NCBI RefSeq assembly: GCF_016863335.1
Contig: NZ_BOOR01000027.1
Location: forward strand, 62,001-126,000
Origin: Planotetraspora thailandica
Lineage (GTDB): Bacteria > Actinomycetota > Actinomycetes > Streptosporangiales > Streptosporangiaceae
Direction of reading: 5' to 3'
Length of the DNA: 64,000 bases
Each line of letters opens with the position of its first letter. Positions within the stretch are counted from its first letter, which is position 1. Below the pieces are notes generated by a model. It saw only the letters and a list, made by a program, of their open reading frames with translations, was not told where the DNA came from and ran no database searches. This document shows, one piece after another, positions 44,045 through 52,551 of this stretch. The position numbers and the translations under genes were made by a program.

Positions 44045-44527
44045 TCAGGCCGCTGCGCGGCGCTGGAAGGGCAGGTAACGCTCCGACAGGTGCGGCCGGG
44101 CTGGCAGGTCGGTGGGCTCGACCGAGACGATGCGGTCGAAGCGGAACGCTCTGATCCCGCGCCGCATCCGGCACCAGCCCACGAGGTACCAGAACTCCCG
44201 GTGGACCAGGCACGTCACCGGCTCCACGTCGCGCACGGTGAGCCTGCCGGAGGCGTCGTGGTACTGCAGGCGGACCACCAGCCGTGCCGTGATGGCGCCC
44301 GCCGCGGCCCGCGCGCGCCGGGCCACGTCCGCCGGCAGCGGTGTGGTGAGGGTGGACAGGGTGGTGGCGATGACGTCGTCGTCCAGGTCGAGGTGCTCGA
44401 ACGCGTGGCGCAGCCCACGACGGGCGGTCACGGACTGGGGCCCCGCCCCCAGGTGGGCCAGGGACAGGGCCAGTGCGGCGAGCTCAGCGGTCGTCAGAGG
44501 TGCCGGGTGCCTTGTGACGTTTGCCAT
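44045..44527 (-). CDS. WYL domain protein lacking the usual HTH
   Basis: A 160-aa protein. The C-terminal half is a WYL domain: DVEPVTCLVHREFWYLVGWC and RAFRFDRIVSVEPTD are its core. The N-terminal 60 residues are helical but do not look like the winged helix that most WYL regulators carry, and the protein is about half the usual length. It may be a stand-alone ligand-binding or nucleic-acid-binding module. It ends 9 nt from the convergent zinc ribbon gene. Confidence 0.8.
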   Translation of the reverse strand: MANVTRHPAPLTTAELAALALSLAHLGAGPQSVTARRGLRHAFEHLDLDDDVIATTLSTLTTPLPADVARRARAAAGAITARLVVRLQYHDASGRLTVRDVEPVTCLVHREFWYLVGWCRMRRGIRAFRFDRIVSVEPTDLPARPHLSERYLPFQRRAAA

Positions 44528-44583
44528 ACCTTGACAATAACCGGCACCACTGACATTTTTCCGAACGGATTATCGCAATCCGG

Positions 44584-46422
44584 CTACCGGGACAGCTGCG
44601 ACAGGTCGCGAGAGGCGCCGGTGGAGGCCGAGGTCGTCATCGCCGCGTACGCCTGCAGCGCCGCCGAGACCGGCCGGTGCCGGTCACGCGGGCGGAAGCC
44701 GCCGAGGTCGGCCAGGATGCGCTCGCGGCGGACGGCGAGCTCGTCGTCGGCCACCTTCAGCTCGATCGACCGGTTCGGGATGTCGATCGCGATGGTGTCC
44801 CCGTCTTCGACCAGGGCGATGACGCCGCCCTCGGCCGCCTCGGGCGAGGCGTGGCCGATCGACAGGCCGGAGGTCCCGCCGGAGAAACGGCCGTCGGTGA
44901 TCAGGGCGCACGCCTTGCCGAGGCCCCTGCCCTTGAGGAAGCTCGTCGGGTAGAGCATCTCCTGCATGCCCGGCCCGCCCTTGGGGCCCTCGTACCGGAT
45001 GACGACGACGTCGCCCTCCTTGACCTTGCCGCCCAGGATGCCGTCGACGGCGTCCTCCTGCGACTCGAAGACCACGGCCGGGCCGGAGAAGGTCCAGATC
45101 GACTCGTCGACACCGGCCGTCTTCACGATGGCGCCGTCGGGCGCGATGTTTCCGTACAGCACGGCGAGGCCGCCGTCACGGGTGTAGGCGTGCTCGAGGT
45201 CGCGGATGCAGCCCGCCTCCCGGTCGAGGTCGAGCGAGTCCCACCGGGCGTTCTGCGAGTAGGCCTTGACCGTGCGGACGTTGCCCGGGGCCGCGTGCCA
45301 CAGCTCGATCGCCTCGTCGGTGACCTCCGGCGACTTCGGATCCCACTTCGCGAGGTAGTCGCCCAGCGTGGCCCCGTGGATGCTGTGAACGTCCCGATGC
45401 AGCAGGCCAGCCCGGTCGAGCTCGCCGAGAATGGCCGGGATGCCGCCCGCGCGGTGCACGTCCTCGACGTGGTACTTCGCGGTGGCGGGCGCGACCTTGC
45501 ACAGGCAGGGCACGCGCAGCGAGACCTCGTTGATCTCCTTCAGCCCGAAGTCGACTCCGGCCTCCCTGGCCGCCGCCAGCAGGTGGAGGATCGTGTTGGT
45601 CGAGCCGCCCATGGCGACGTCGAGGGCCATGGCGTTCTCGAACGCGTCACGGGTCGCGATGCTCCTCGGCAGGACCGACTCGTCGTCCTGCTCGTAGTAG
45701 CGCTTGGTGATCTCGACCACCGTGCGCCCGGCCTCCTCGAAGAGCGCCTTGCGTGCGGTGTGGGTGGCCAGCGTGGTGCCGTTGCCCGGCAGGGCCAGGC
45801 CGATCGCCTCGGTGAGGCAGTTCATCGAGTTGGCGGTGAACATGCCGCTGCAGGACCCGCAGGTCGGGCAGGCGCTCTCCTCCATCGCCAGCAGATCGGC
45901 GTCGGAGACGCTGTCGTCGGCCGCGGCGATCATGGGGTCGATCAGGTCGAGCTTGCGGCCCGGGGTCTTGCCGGCCTCCATGGGGCCGCCGGAGACGAAG
46001 ACCGTCGGGATGTTCAGCCGGAAGGCGGCGAGCAGCATGCCCGGAGTGATCTTGTCGCAGTTGGAGATGCAGATCAGCGCGTCCGCGCAGTGCGCGTTGA
46101 CCATGTATTCGACCGCGTCGGCGATCAGCTCGCGCGACGGCAGCGAGTAGAGCATGCCGCCGTGGCCCATCGCGATGCCGTCGTCGACCGCGATCGTGTT
46201 GAACTCGCGCGGGATGGCTCCGGCCTCCCGGACCGCCGCGGCCACGACGTCGCCGACCTCGCGGAGATGCACATGGCCGGGCACGAACTGCGTGAAGCTG
46301 TTGGCGACCGCGATGATCGGTTTGCCGAAGTCGCTGCCCGCTACTCCCGTCGCCCGGAGCAGCGCCCGGGCACCGGCCATGTTCCTGCCGTGGGTGACCG
46401 TACGAGACCTGAGGGCGGGCAT
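44584..46422 (-). CDS. ilvD: dihydroxy-acid dehydratase
   Basis: A 612-aa iron-sulfur enzyme of valine, isoleucine and pantothenate synthesis, making 2-keto acids from dihydroxy acids. Motifs: [18 protein letters not shown] (about residue 115), [19 protein letters not shown] (about 190) and the C-terminal [18 protein letters not shown] with the substrate-binding residues. Length is typical. The ATG has GGGAG 8 nt upstream. A perfect 7-bp palindrome lies just before the ribosome site, and no other ilv genes are adjacent. Confidence 0.97.
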   Translation of the reverse strand: MPALRSRTVTHGRNMAGARALLRATGVAGSDFGKPIIAVANSFTQFVPGHVHLREVGDVVAAAVREAGAIPREFNTIAVDDGIAMGHGGMLYSLPSRELIADAVEYMVNAHCADALICISNCDKITPGMLLAAFRLNIPTVFVSGGPMEAGKTPGRKLDLIDPMIAAADDSVSDADLLAMEESACPTCGSCSGMFTANSMNCLTEAIGLALPGNGTTLATHTARKALFEEAGRTVVEITKRYYEQDDESVLPRSIATRDAFENAMALDVAMGGSTNTILHLLAAAREAGVDFGLKEINEVSLRVPCLCKVAPATAKYHVEDVHRAGGIPAILGELDRAGLLHRDVHSIHGATLGDYLAKWDPKSPEVTDEAIELWHAAPGNVRTVKAYSQNARWDSLDLDREAGCIRDLEHAYTRDGGLAVLYGNIAPDGAIVKTAGVDESIWTFSGPAVVFESQEDAVDGILGGKVKEGDVVVIRYEGPKGGPGMQEMLYPTSFLKGRGLGKACALITDGRFSGGTSGLSIGHASPEAAEGGVIALVEDGDTIAIDIPNRSIELKVADDELAVRRERILADLGGFRPRDRHRPVSAALQAYAAMTTSASTGASRDLSQLSR

Positions 46423-46438
46423 GGCCTGACTCCCATCA

Positions 46439-46455
46439 GAAGACTATGAGTCTTC
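46439..46455 (-). promoter_or_regulatory. perfect palindrome in the ilvD leader
   Basis: GAAGACT-ATG-AGTCTTC (7-bp arms, 3-bp centre) lies 17-33 bp before the ilvD start, next to its ribosome site. It may be an operator or an RNA hairpin controlling ilvD; it could also mark the end of the NERD transcript, but no T run follows. Confidence 0.5.
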
Positions 46456-46497
46456 AAATGGTACGGCTCTCGCCCGGCTGCTGAGACCGGTGGTCCA

Positions 46498-47325
46498 CTA
46501 CTCGGGATAGCGCGGCGGAAGCACCCGGTCGGCGGCCCGGTAGATCGACTCGATCTCGGCGGTCGTGAGCGACCTCTCCCGCTTGGTGATCCACTTGCGG
46601 ACGAGGCTGCCGGAGAAGACGTCGACGTCGCGGATGTTGAGGATGCGCCACGGGATCGGCGGGCCGTAGATCGCCAGCGACGGTACGACCGTGACCTCGC
46701 GTCCCAGCGCCTTGCTGATCAGATCGCCTGCCTGCGTCGCCTCCCACCGGGCCTCGTCGAGCCGGGGCTTGCGGTTGAACGGCCCGTGGAACAGCTTGCG
46801 GTGCGACTGCACCCGCACCGGCAGGCGCTTGTCCCACTTCTCCGAGTCCACGGCGTAGACGCCGGTCGGGCCGACGACCAGGTGGTCGATCTGGGCCTCG
46901 CTCGAGGGGATGGCACGCGCATGGAGAGTCCGGTAGCCGTTGCGCTCCAGCTTCTTCAGCTGCGCCTCCGTCCGCCGCTCCGCCGCCGAGGCGCGCCGCC
47001 AGGCGGGCACCGACGACACGGTCCTGGCCCGGTAGACGGTGTCGGCGACCGCCGCGATGATCGCGAAGGTGACGCCCAGCCGCCAGCTGGTCAGCAGCAC
47101 CCCCGTCACGGCGCCGACGCTCACCGCGAGCAGGGCGCGCAGCCGCAGATGGCGGTAGCGGGGATGCTGAAGCAGACTCTTGACAGACGCACGCTCGACC
47201 GGCGCGTATGTCGACGCCGGAGCGTCAGGCGGTGTCGGGGGGCGTTCCGACGGGTGGTCACTCACCCAGATGGGTGACGTATCGTGACCGTCTTCTGGCG
47301 CTAGACCGGTATCCACATCACTCAC
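46498..47325 (-). CDS. NERD domain membrane-associated protein
   Basis: A 275-aa protein. Two hydrophobic segments at about 65-95 anchor it. The C-terminal part is a NERD (nuclease-related) domain: SSEAQIDHLVVGPTGVYAVDSE carries the Glu/Asp/Lys nuclease-like core, and the arrangement continues to DVDVFSGSLVRKW. Function is not established in the family. The start is GTG at 47325. It lies 75 nt upstream of ilvD on the same strand. Confidence 0.82.
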   Translation of the reverse strand: MSDVDTGLAPEDGHDTSPIWVSDHPSERPPTPPDAPASTYAPVERASVKSLLQHPRYRHLRLRALLAVSVGAVTGVLLTSWRLGVTFAIIAAVADTVYRARTVSSVPAWRRASAAERRTEAQLKKLERNGYRTLHARAIPSSEAQIDHLVVGPTGVYAVDSEKWDKRLPVRVQSHRKLFHGPFNRKPRLDEARWEATQAGDLISKALGREVTVVPSLAIYGPPIPWRILNIRDVDVFSGSLVRKWITKRERSLTTAEIESIYRAADRVLPPRYPE

Positions 47326-47459
47326 CGTAATTGAGTGGTCGGCGGGTGCCTAGTGTTGGATGGTTCATACTTTTGTGGCCTGCTTGAGTTGATTCGCCGT
47401 GCCGCGGGCTGGGTATCTTCTCTAGATATCTCGCCCGCTTCGGCTTACCGTTCAGTAGC

Positions 47460-48887
47460 GTGGCGCACATTCATGATCTTACCGCCCTTGATCAGGCGGC
47501 CGCCGTACGAACGCGGGAACTGTCCCCGGTAGAGATCACCGAGCACTATCTGGAGCGCGCCGAACGGCTCGGCGGCGCCGTCGGCGCGTTCGTCACCCTC
47601 ACCGCCGAACGGGCCCTCGATCAGGCGCGCGAGCAGGAGGCGCTCGTCACACGGGAGGACGCGGCCGATCTCCCGCCGCTGCTGGGCGTGCCGGTCCCGA
47701 TCAAAGACCTCAACCTCGTGAAGGACGTGCCGATCCGCTTCGGGTCGGCCACGTACGAGGGGTTCGTCGCCCCGGTGGACGACAGCGTCGTCGAGAAGCT
47801 CAGGGACGCGGGCACGATCATGCTCGGCAAGACCAGCACGCCCGAGTTCGGGCTGCCGTGCTACACCGAGACCTACGTCGGCGACCCCGCGCGCACCCCG
47901 TGGGATCTGACCCGGTCAGCCGGAGGGTCGAGCGGGGGAGCCGCCGCCGCCGTGGCCGCGGGCCTCGCTCCCGCCGCCCAGGGCAGCGACGGCGCCGGAT
48001 CGATCCGCATCCCCGCCTCCGTCTGCGGCCTGTACGGCATCAAGCCGACGAGAGGGCGGGTCTCGTGGGCGCCCATCGTGCCGGACCTCGCGGGTCTGTC
48101 GACCAACGGCCCGATCACCAGGAACGTCGCCGACGCCGCGGCGCTGCTCGACGTGATGACGCACAACAACCCGGGGGACCTCTACTGGGCGCCTCCGCCC
48201 GCCCTGGGCTCGTTCTCCGCCTACGTGGGCAGGGATCCGGGCCGGAGGCGCATCGCCCGCTACGCCACCCCCGCCGTTCCCGGAGCCGAGGTCCACCCCG
48301 ACGTGCTGGCCGCCTACGAGAGCGCCTCGGCGGTGCTGGAGGCGCTCGGCCACGAGGTCGTGGAGATCGCCCCTCCGTTCGGCGGCGACATGGTGCCGGA
48401 GTTCGAGAAGTTGTGGTTCGGCTTCTCGTGCATGCATCCGGTCGCCAAGGAGATGGAGTCGAAGCTGCGCCCGCTCACCGCCTGGCTGAGAGAGCGCGGG
48501 CAGGCCGTGCCCGCCCCGGCCTTCCTCCAGGCACAGTCGGCGCTGCAGCTCGCCACCCGGTTCGCCATGCTGGTCACCGACGCCTTCGACGCGGTGCTGA
48601 CCCCCACGGTCACGCAGCCGCCCGTGCCGGTCGGCTGGTTCGAGGACGTGGACTCCCCGGAGGAGACGTTCGAGCGGATGAAGCACTTCGCGCCGTTCGC
48701 CGCCATGTACAACGTGAGCGGCCAGCCGGCCGTCAACCTCCCGCTCTACTGGACGCCCGACGGGCTGCCCGTCGGCGTGATGCTCGCCGGCGCCTTCGGC
48801 GACGAGGGCACCCTCATCTCGTTGTCGGCCCAGATCGAGGCGTCCGTGGGCGGCTTCTGGGGCGAGCGCCGCCCGCCCGTCTGGTAG
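47460..48887 (+). CDS. amidase (amidase signature family)
   Basis: A 475-aa amidase. Catalytic Lys in GVPVPIKDLNLV (residue about 82), and the Ser-rich segment SAGGSSGGAAAAVAAGLAP with the cis-Ser and nucleophile Ser (GSDGAGSIRIPAS). The C-terminal region NVSGQPAVNLPL is typical. It hydrolyses amides; the natural substrate is not clear, and no GatC/GatB lies adjacent, so it is not GatA by context. The GTG start has only a weak ribosome site. Confidence 0.93.
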   Translation: MAHIHDLTALDQAAAVRTRELSPVEITEHYLERAERLGGAVGAFVTLTAERALDQAREQEALVTREDAADLPPLLGVPVPIKDLNLVKDVPIRFGSATYEGFVAPVDDSVVEKLRDAGTIMLGKTSTPEFGLPCYTETYVGDPARTPWDLTRSAGGSSGGAAAAVAAGLAPAAQGSDGAGSIRIPASVCGLYGIKPTRGRVSWAPIVPDLAGLSTNGPITRNVADAAALLDVMTHNNPGDLYWAPPPALGSFSAYVGRDPGRRRIARYATPAVPGAEVHPDVLAAYESASAVLEALGHEVVEIAPPFGGDMVPEFEKLWFGFSCMHPVAKEMESKLRPLTAWLRERGQAVPAPAFLQAQSALQLATRFAMLVTDAFDAVLTPTVTQPPVPVGWFEDVDSPEETFERMKHFAPFAAMYNVSGQPAVNLPLYWTPDGLPVGVMLAGAFGDEGTLISLSAQIEASVGGFWGERRPPVW

Positions 48888-48893
48888 AGCCGG

Positions 48894-49877
48894 TCAGCCG
48901 AGCAGGTGAACCAGATGGGCGCTCACGTCGGCGAGCAGGCCGCCGGGACCCACGGGCGCGGCGGCCACCGCCGACAGCAGGGTGGGCAGGCCGGGAAGCG
49001 GGAAACCGTCGTCCGCTGCCGCCTCATGGCCCACGGCGGTCCTGGCCAGGTGCGCGCGGCTGCGCTCCCAGGCGTCCAGCACCTCCTCGGCTGAGGGAAC
49101 GCCGAAGCCGTGTCCGACCGGGGCGGCGTGGCGGAGCCGTACGAGGGGGGAATTGGCGAACGCCAGCGCCACCTCGGCACGCCGCGCGAGGTCCTCGCGG
49201 TCGGGCACCCAGTCCATCGCCGGGCACGGGTGGCGGCATCGCGCCACGCACGTGGCGAGGGCTCCGGCGACCTTGCTGTGCTGCCGGTCGAGGTAGGCCC
49301 GCCAGCCGGTGGAGGGCTCGACCGCCACCCGCAGCGTGCGCTCGGCGGCCGACTGCTCGGCCCGCGTGTGTGCGCACACCCGGTCGCCGATGACGCCGAA
49401 CCTGCTGCCGGGGGCGCGCAGCCCCTCCGGCCACCGGACCGGGTCGCCTCCGTGCCCGAGCGCGGGCTCGAACGCGAGGAGCGGAAGATACTCGCTCGCG
49501 ATGTGGACGGCGGCGATCATCGCGCTGAACTCACGCCGCCGCCAGCGGGCCTCGATCACATCCAGGAAGAGGCCGTACGCGGGGCGCATCGACTCCAGCG
49601 CGCCCCGGGGCTGCGATTTCGCCGTCTGCGGCATGTTGCAGTCGCGGGCCCGCCTGCGCAGGTCGGCGGGCACGGCGTGCGGGCTGACCTCGGCGGCGAA
49701 GTCCTCGGCGTCGAGCGTCAGCAGCCGCTGCCCGAACTCGCAGGCCGTGACCACCAGCTCCACACGCTCGCCGTCCTTCAGCACCGCCGGCGCGAGAGCC
49801 CCGACGTCGCCGAAGGAGTACCTGCCGGCCAGGGCGACCAGCAGGTCCCGGGCGGAGTCGATCCGCAGGCCCGTCAC
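48894..49877 (-). CDS. unrecognised protein, last gene of the LemA/DUF2207 operon
   Basis: A 327-aa protein with no family that I recognise. It is mostly helical, has no signal peptide or clear membrane segment, and contains a Cys cluster (CVARCRHPCPAMDW) in its second half and a His/Cys pair DRVCAHTRAEQ. Its ATG overlaps the stop of the DUF2207 gene (ATGA), so it is translated with it. Function may relate to the membrane pair upstream. It ends 6 nt from the convergent amidase gene. Confidence 0.75.
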   Translation of the reverse strand: MTGLRIDSARDLLVALAGRYSFGDVGALAPAVLKDGERVELVVTACEFGQRLLTLDAEDFAAEVSPHAVPADLRRRARDCNMPQTAKSQPRGALESMRPAYGLFLDVIEARWRRREFSAMIAAVHIASEYLPLLAFEPALGHGGDPVRWPEGLRAPGSRFGVIGDRVCAHTRAEQSAAERTLRVAVEPSTGWRAYLDRQHSKVAGALATCVARCRHPCPAMDWVPDREDLARRAEVALAFANSPLVRLRHAAPVGHGFGVPSAEEVLDAWERSRAHLARTAVGHEAAADDGFPLPGLPTLLSAVAAAPVGPGGLLADVSAHLVHLLG

Positions 49878-51745
49878 CTGCGCCCTTGCGGCAGGCGGCT
49901 CATCCGCTCCGCGGCCGTGTGGGCCAGGTCCATCATCTTGTCCGACGACGGCGGCCCCGAGGCCGACGTCACGTGGATCATGAACGTGCCCTGGTCCGTC
50001 ACGACGCTCACGATTCCGGGGTGGAGCATCGCGTTGATCCCCAATCCCTTGATCTGCCGCCCCTGGGCCCGTGACAGGGCGGAGGGGAGGACCATGAGCG
50101 TGCGGGATCGCCTGCCCGTTCCGGCGTGCACGTCGACTGTGGTGCCCGTGGCCGTCCGGTAGCGGATCGACCGGATGCGGACCACGGCGGGGAGCACCGG
50201 CGTGTCCGTGTACGCCTCAGCGGGACCCACGTCGAGCCCCAGGGCCTGCTTGATGTCGGCGGGGGTGACCAGGTCTGCCGGGCGCACACCTCCCTCGTCC
50301 TCCGTGTCCTCGTTCCTGGTGCGACCCGGGATGACCTTGACCTCGCCGAGGTGCTCCGGGGCGTCGATCTTGTGCTCCCCGGTGTCGTCGTAGGTGGTGC
50401 CGCGAGGGCGGGCACGCTCGAGGACCTCGATGTTCCTGATCCAGCCCAGCTTCCGGCCGGCGACCGCCCGCACCCGGTCGCCCTCGCTGAGGGGGCCATA
50501 GTGCTCGGCGGACAGGCCGAAGGCGTCGACCTCCCGGGAACGGCCCTCGTCGATGGCGCAGTAGTAGGAGGGGTTCGACGGGCTGTCGCCACTGGATTCG
50601 CCGAACACCCGCAGCCGGACGATCTGTCCCTCGATGACGGTGTTGCCGCTGTAGTCGATGATCGTGAAGGCGATCGGGATGGCCGCGATGGTCCCGGCGA
50701 TCAGCAACGGTGTGGGTACGAGCAGCGCCTGCGGCCACAAGTCGTAGGCCGTGGCGAAACCCAGGCCGATGAAGACCCAGACCCCGATCATCATGCCCGC
50801 GAGCAGACCGTGGCCGATCAACGTCAGCGGCTTGCGACCCCAGAACCTGCGGGACCGGTAGCGCACCTGGACGGGGTGCCACATGCCGCCGTAGTCGGAC
50901 CACGCCCGGTTGGCGTCGGCCGTCGTGGTGATCGGCAGGCTCGTCACGGCGCGGGGTGCGAGGCCGAGCGCCGCGGCGTACGCCAGATGCCGGCCCCAGA
51001 TCGTGACGGACGCGGCGGGCTGCTCACCGAAGCGCCCGGTGTCGGCCAGGTGCTTCTGCACCCCCAGCCAGCGGCCCGCCGTCTCGGCGCCGAGCTTGGT
51101 GCCGCGCTCTCCGTTGAGCCTGCTCATCAGGCCGCCGAGCAGCAGCAAGCAGAAGAATCCGGCTGCGACGCCGGGGCTGCCCTCCGAGTCGGGGGTGTCC
51201 GCCGCGAAGCCGGAGGCTTCTGCCGCGATCCCGACCATCACCGCGACACCGGCCGCCGTCACCCAGAGGAGCGCGGCCTGGGCCTTGCTCCAGCGCATAC
51301 GGGACAACCCCAGCGCCCGGGCCTCGACGATCACCTTCTTGCGGAAGCTCTTCCGCCAGCGGCCGATGTCACGCGAACCCTCGGCGAGGGCCCCGGTCGC
51401 CACGACGCCGTCGACGGCGAGCGAGCGGACATGGTCGTAGACGAGCTTCTCGTAGGGCTTCAGGTCGCCGGGCTCGCGGCGGAGCCGTACGAGTGAGAAC
51501 TCGGGGCCGACCTCCTCGATCGCCAGGGCGCCCTTGGCGGCCAGGTCGAGCACCGTGGCCGAGGCCGCCTCGCCGGTCAGCCGCCAGCCGCCGGTGATCA
51601 GGTCGACGAGGGCGGGGGACTCCTCGCCCAGAGCGCCGGTGGCAGGCCCTGGCTTGACGTCCGGGGTCTTGGTCGCCATGGCCATCGAGAACAGGAGCAG
51701 CAGCCAGACGCCGGCGGCGACGGCTGCGCCGATCCACAGCGTCAT
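49874..51745 (-). CDS. DUF2207 family membrane protein
   Basis: A 623-aa protein. One hydrophobic helix at the very N-terminus is followed by a winged-helix-like region (LDLAAKGALAIEEVG) and several membrane helices at about 150-200 and 305-365. The C-terminal 250 residues are soluble beta-rich segments. This is the membrane/C-terminal part of DUF2207 proteins, which commonly follow lemA in actinomycetes. Role unknown. It begins 2 nt after the lemA stop. Confidence 0.82.
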   Translation of the reverse strand: MTLWIGAAVAAGVWLLLLFSMAMATKTPDVKPGPATGALGEESPALVDLITGGWRLTGEAASATVLDLAAKGALAIEEVGPEFSLVRLRREPGDLKPYEKLVYDHVRSLAVDGVVATGALAEGSRDIGRWRKSFRKKVIVEARALGLSRMRWSKAQAALLWVTAAGVAVMVGIAAEASGFAADTPDSEGSPGVAAGFFCLLLLGGLMSRLNGERGTKLGAETAGRWLGVQKHLADTGRFGEQPAASVTIWGRHLAYAAALGLAPRAVTSLPITTTADANRAWSDYGGMWHPVQVRYRSRRFWGRKPLTLIGHGLLAGMMIGVWVFIGLGFATAYDLWPQALLVPTPLLIAGTIAAIPIAFTIIDYSGNTVIEGQIVRLRVFGESSGDSPSNPSYYCAIDEGRSREVDAFGLSAEHYGPLSEGDRVRAVAGRKLGWIRNIEVLERARPRGTTYDDTGEHKIDAPEHLGEVKVIPGRTRNEDTEDEGGVRPADLVTPADIKQALGLDVGPAEAYTDTPVLPAVVRIRSIRYRTATGTTVDVHAGTGRRSRTLMVLPSALSRAQGRQIKGLGINAMLHPGIVSVVTDQGTFMIHVTSASGPPSSDKMMDLAHTAAERMSRLPQGRR

Positions 51746-51747
51746 GG

Positions 51748-52299
51748 CTAGAACCGCACCTGAACCGTGCCGCGCTCCTCGCCGGGGGCCTGGAAGTAGA
51801 CCCGCGCGGTGAACCCGGTCATGCCGGCGACGATGTTGGCGGGAACCGTCTGGATCGCGTTGTTGTAGGTGAGAACCGCGTCGTTGTAGTACTGCCGGGA
51901 GTAGGCGATCCGGTTCTCCGTGGTGGCGAGCTCCTCCTGGAGCTCGGCGAAGTTGCGGCTGGCCTTGAGGTCGGGGTAGGACTCAGCGACGGCGAACAGG
52001 TTCTTCAGGGCTCCGGTGAGCGCGTTCTCGGCCGCTGCCCGGTCGGCCGGGCCCTGCGCGTTGATGGCCGTCGACCGCGCGGCGGTCACGGCCTCGAGGG
52101 TCTGCCGCTCGTGGGCCGCGTAGCCCTTCACCGTCTCCACGAGGTTGGGGATCAGGTCATACCTGCGCTTGAGCTGCACGTCGATCTGCGCCCAGGCGTT
52201 GTCCACCGCGTTCCTGCTGCGGACCAGGCGGTTGTAAACAGAGACGATCATCAGGGCCAGCACGGCCACGATGACGATCACGACGATCAAAGTAATCAC
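51748..52299 (-). CDS. LemA family protein
   Basis: A 183-aa protein. One N-terminal membrane helix (ITLIVVIVIVAVLALMIV) is followed by the LemA helical bundle: YNRLVRSRNAVDNAWAQIDV, LKRRYDLIPNLVETVKGYA and TENRIAYSRQYYNDAVLTYN. LemA proteins are exposed to the exterior, and their role is uncertain. AGGAGG lies 6 nt before the GTG at 52299, which decides the start; the longer frame upstream is not family-like. First gene of the operon with DUF2207 and an unknown protein. Confidence 0.92.
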   Translation of the reverse strand: MITLIVVIVIVAVLALMIVSVYNRLVRSRNAVDNAWAQIDVQLKRRYDLIPNLVETVKGYAAHERQTLEAVTAARSTAINAQGPADRAAAENALTGALKNLFAVAESYPDLKASRNFAELQEELATTENRIAYSRQYYNDAVLTYNNAIQTVPANIVAGMTGFTARVYFQAPGEERGTVQVRF

Positions 52300-52497
52300 G
52301 GGGGGCCTCCTGGAAGGGACGTTAGAACGGGACCTTCCGTGCTGTAAACGATCCCGCGCGATCATGTCACCGCTGGTGGCTTGCATCGCGCTTGCGCGGG
52401 GCTTTCATACCGCCGATCAACTGGTGAAAGGCGCGAGACGCCGCCTCCCGGCGACCGGTGGGAGCGGCCGCCGGACGCGGGCAGGGAAGAGAACGCC

Positions 52498-52529
52498 GGA
52501 GGCCACGGCGCGTGTGCACCGTGGCCTCC
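52498..52529 (-). terminator. strong hairpin downstream of pepN
   Basis: GGAGGCCACGG (52498-52508) and CCGTGGCCTCC (52519-52529) are perfect 11-bp arms around a 10-nt loop, 22 nt beyond the pepN stop on the minus strand. It lies in the 252-bp gap before lemA and probably separates the two transcripts. Confidence 0.75.
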
Positions 52530-52551
52530 GATCCTCAGATCCGGGCTGGAC

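Noticed and set aside
47460-48887. GatA subunit of the amidotransferase
   Set aside because: The amidase motifs would allow it, but there is no gatB or gatC nearby and the length and C-terminus fit stand-alone amidases better.
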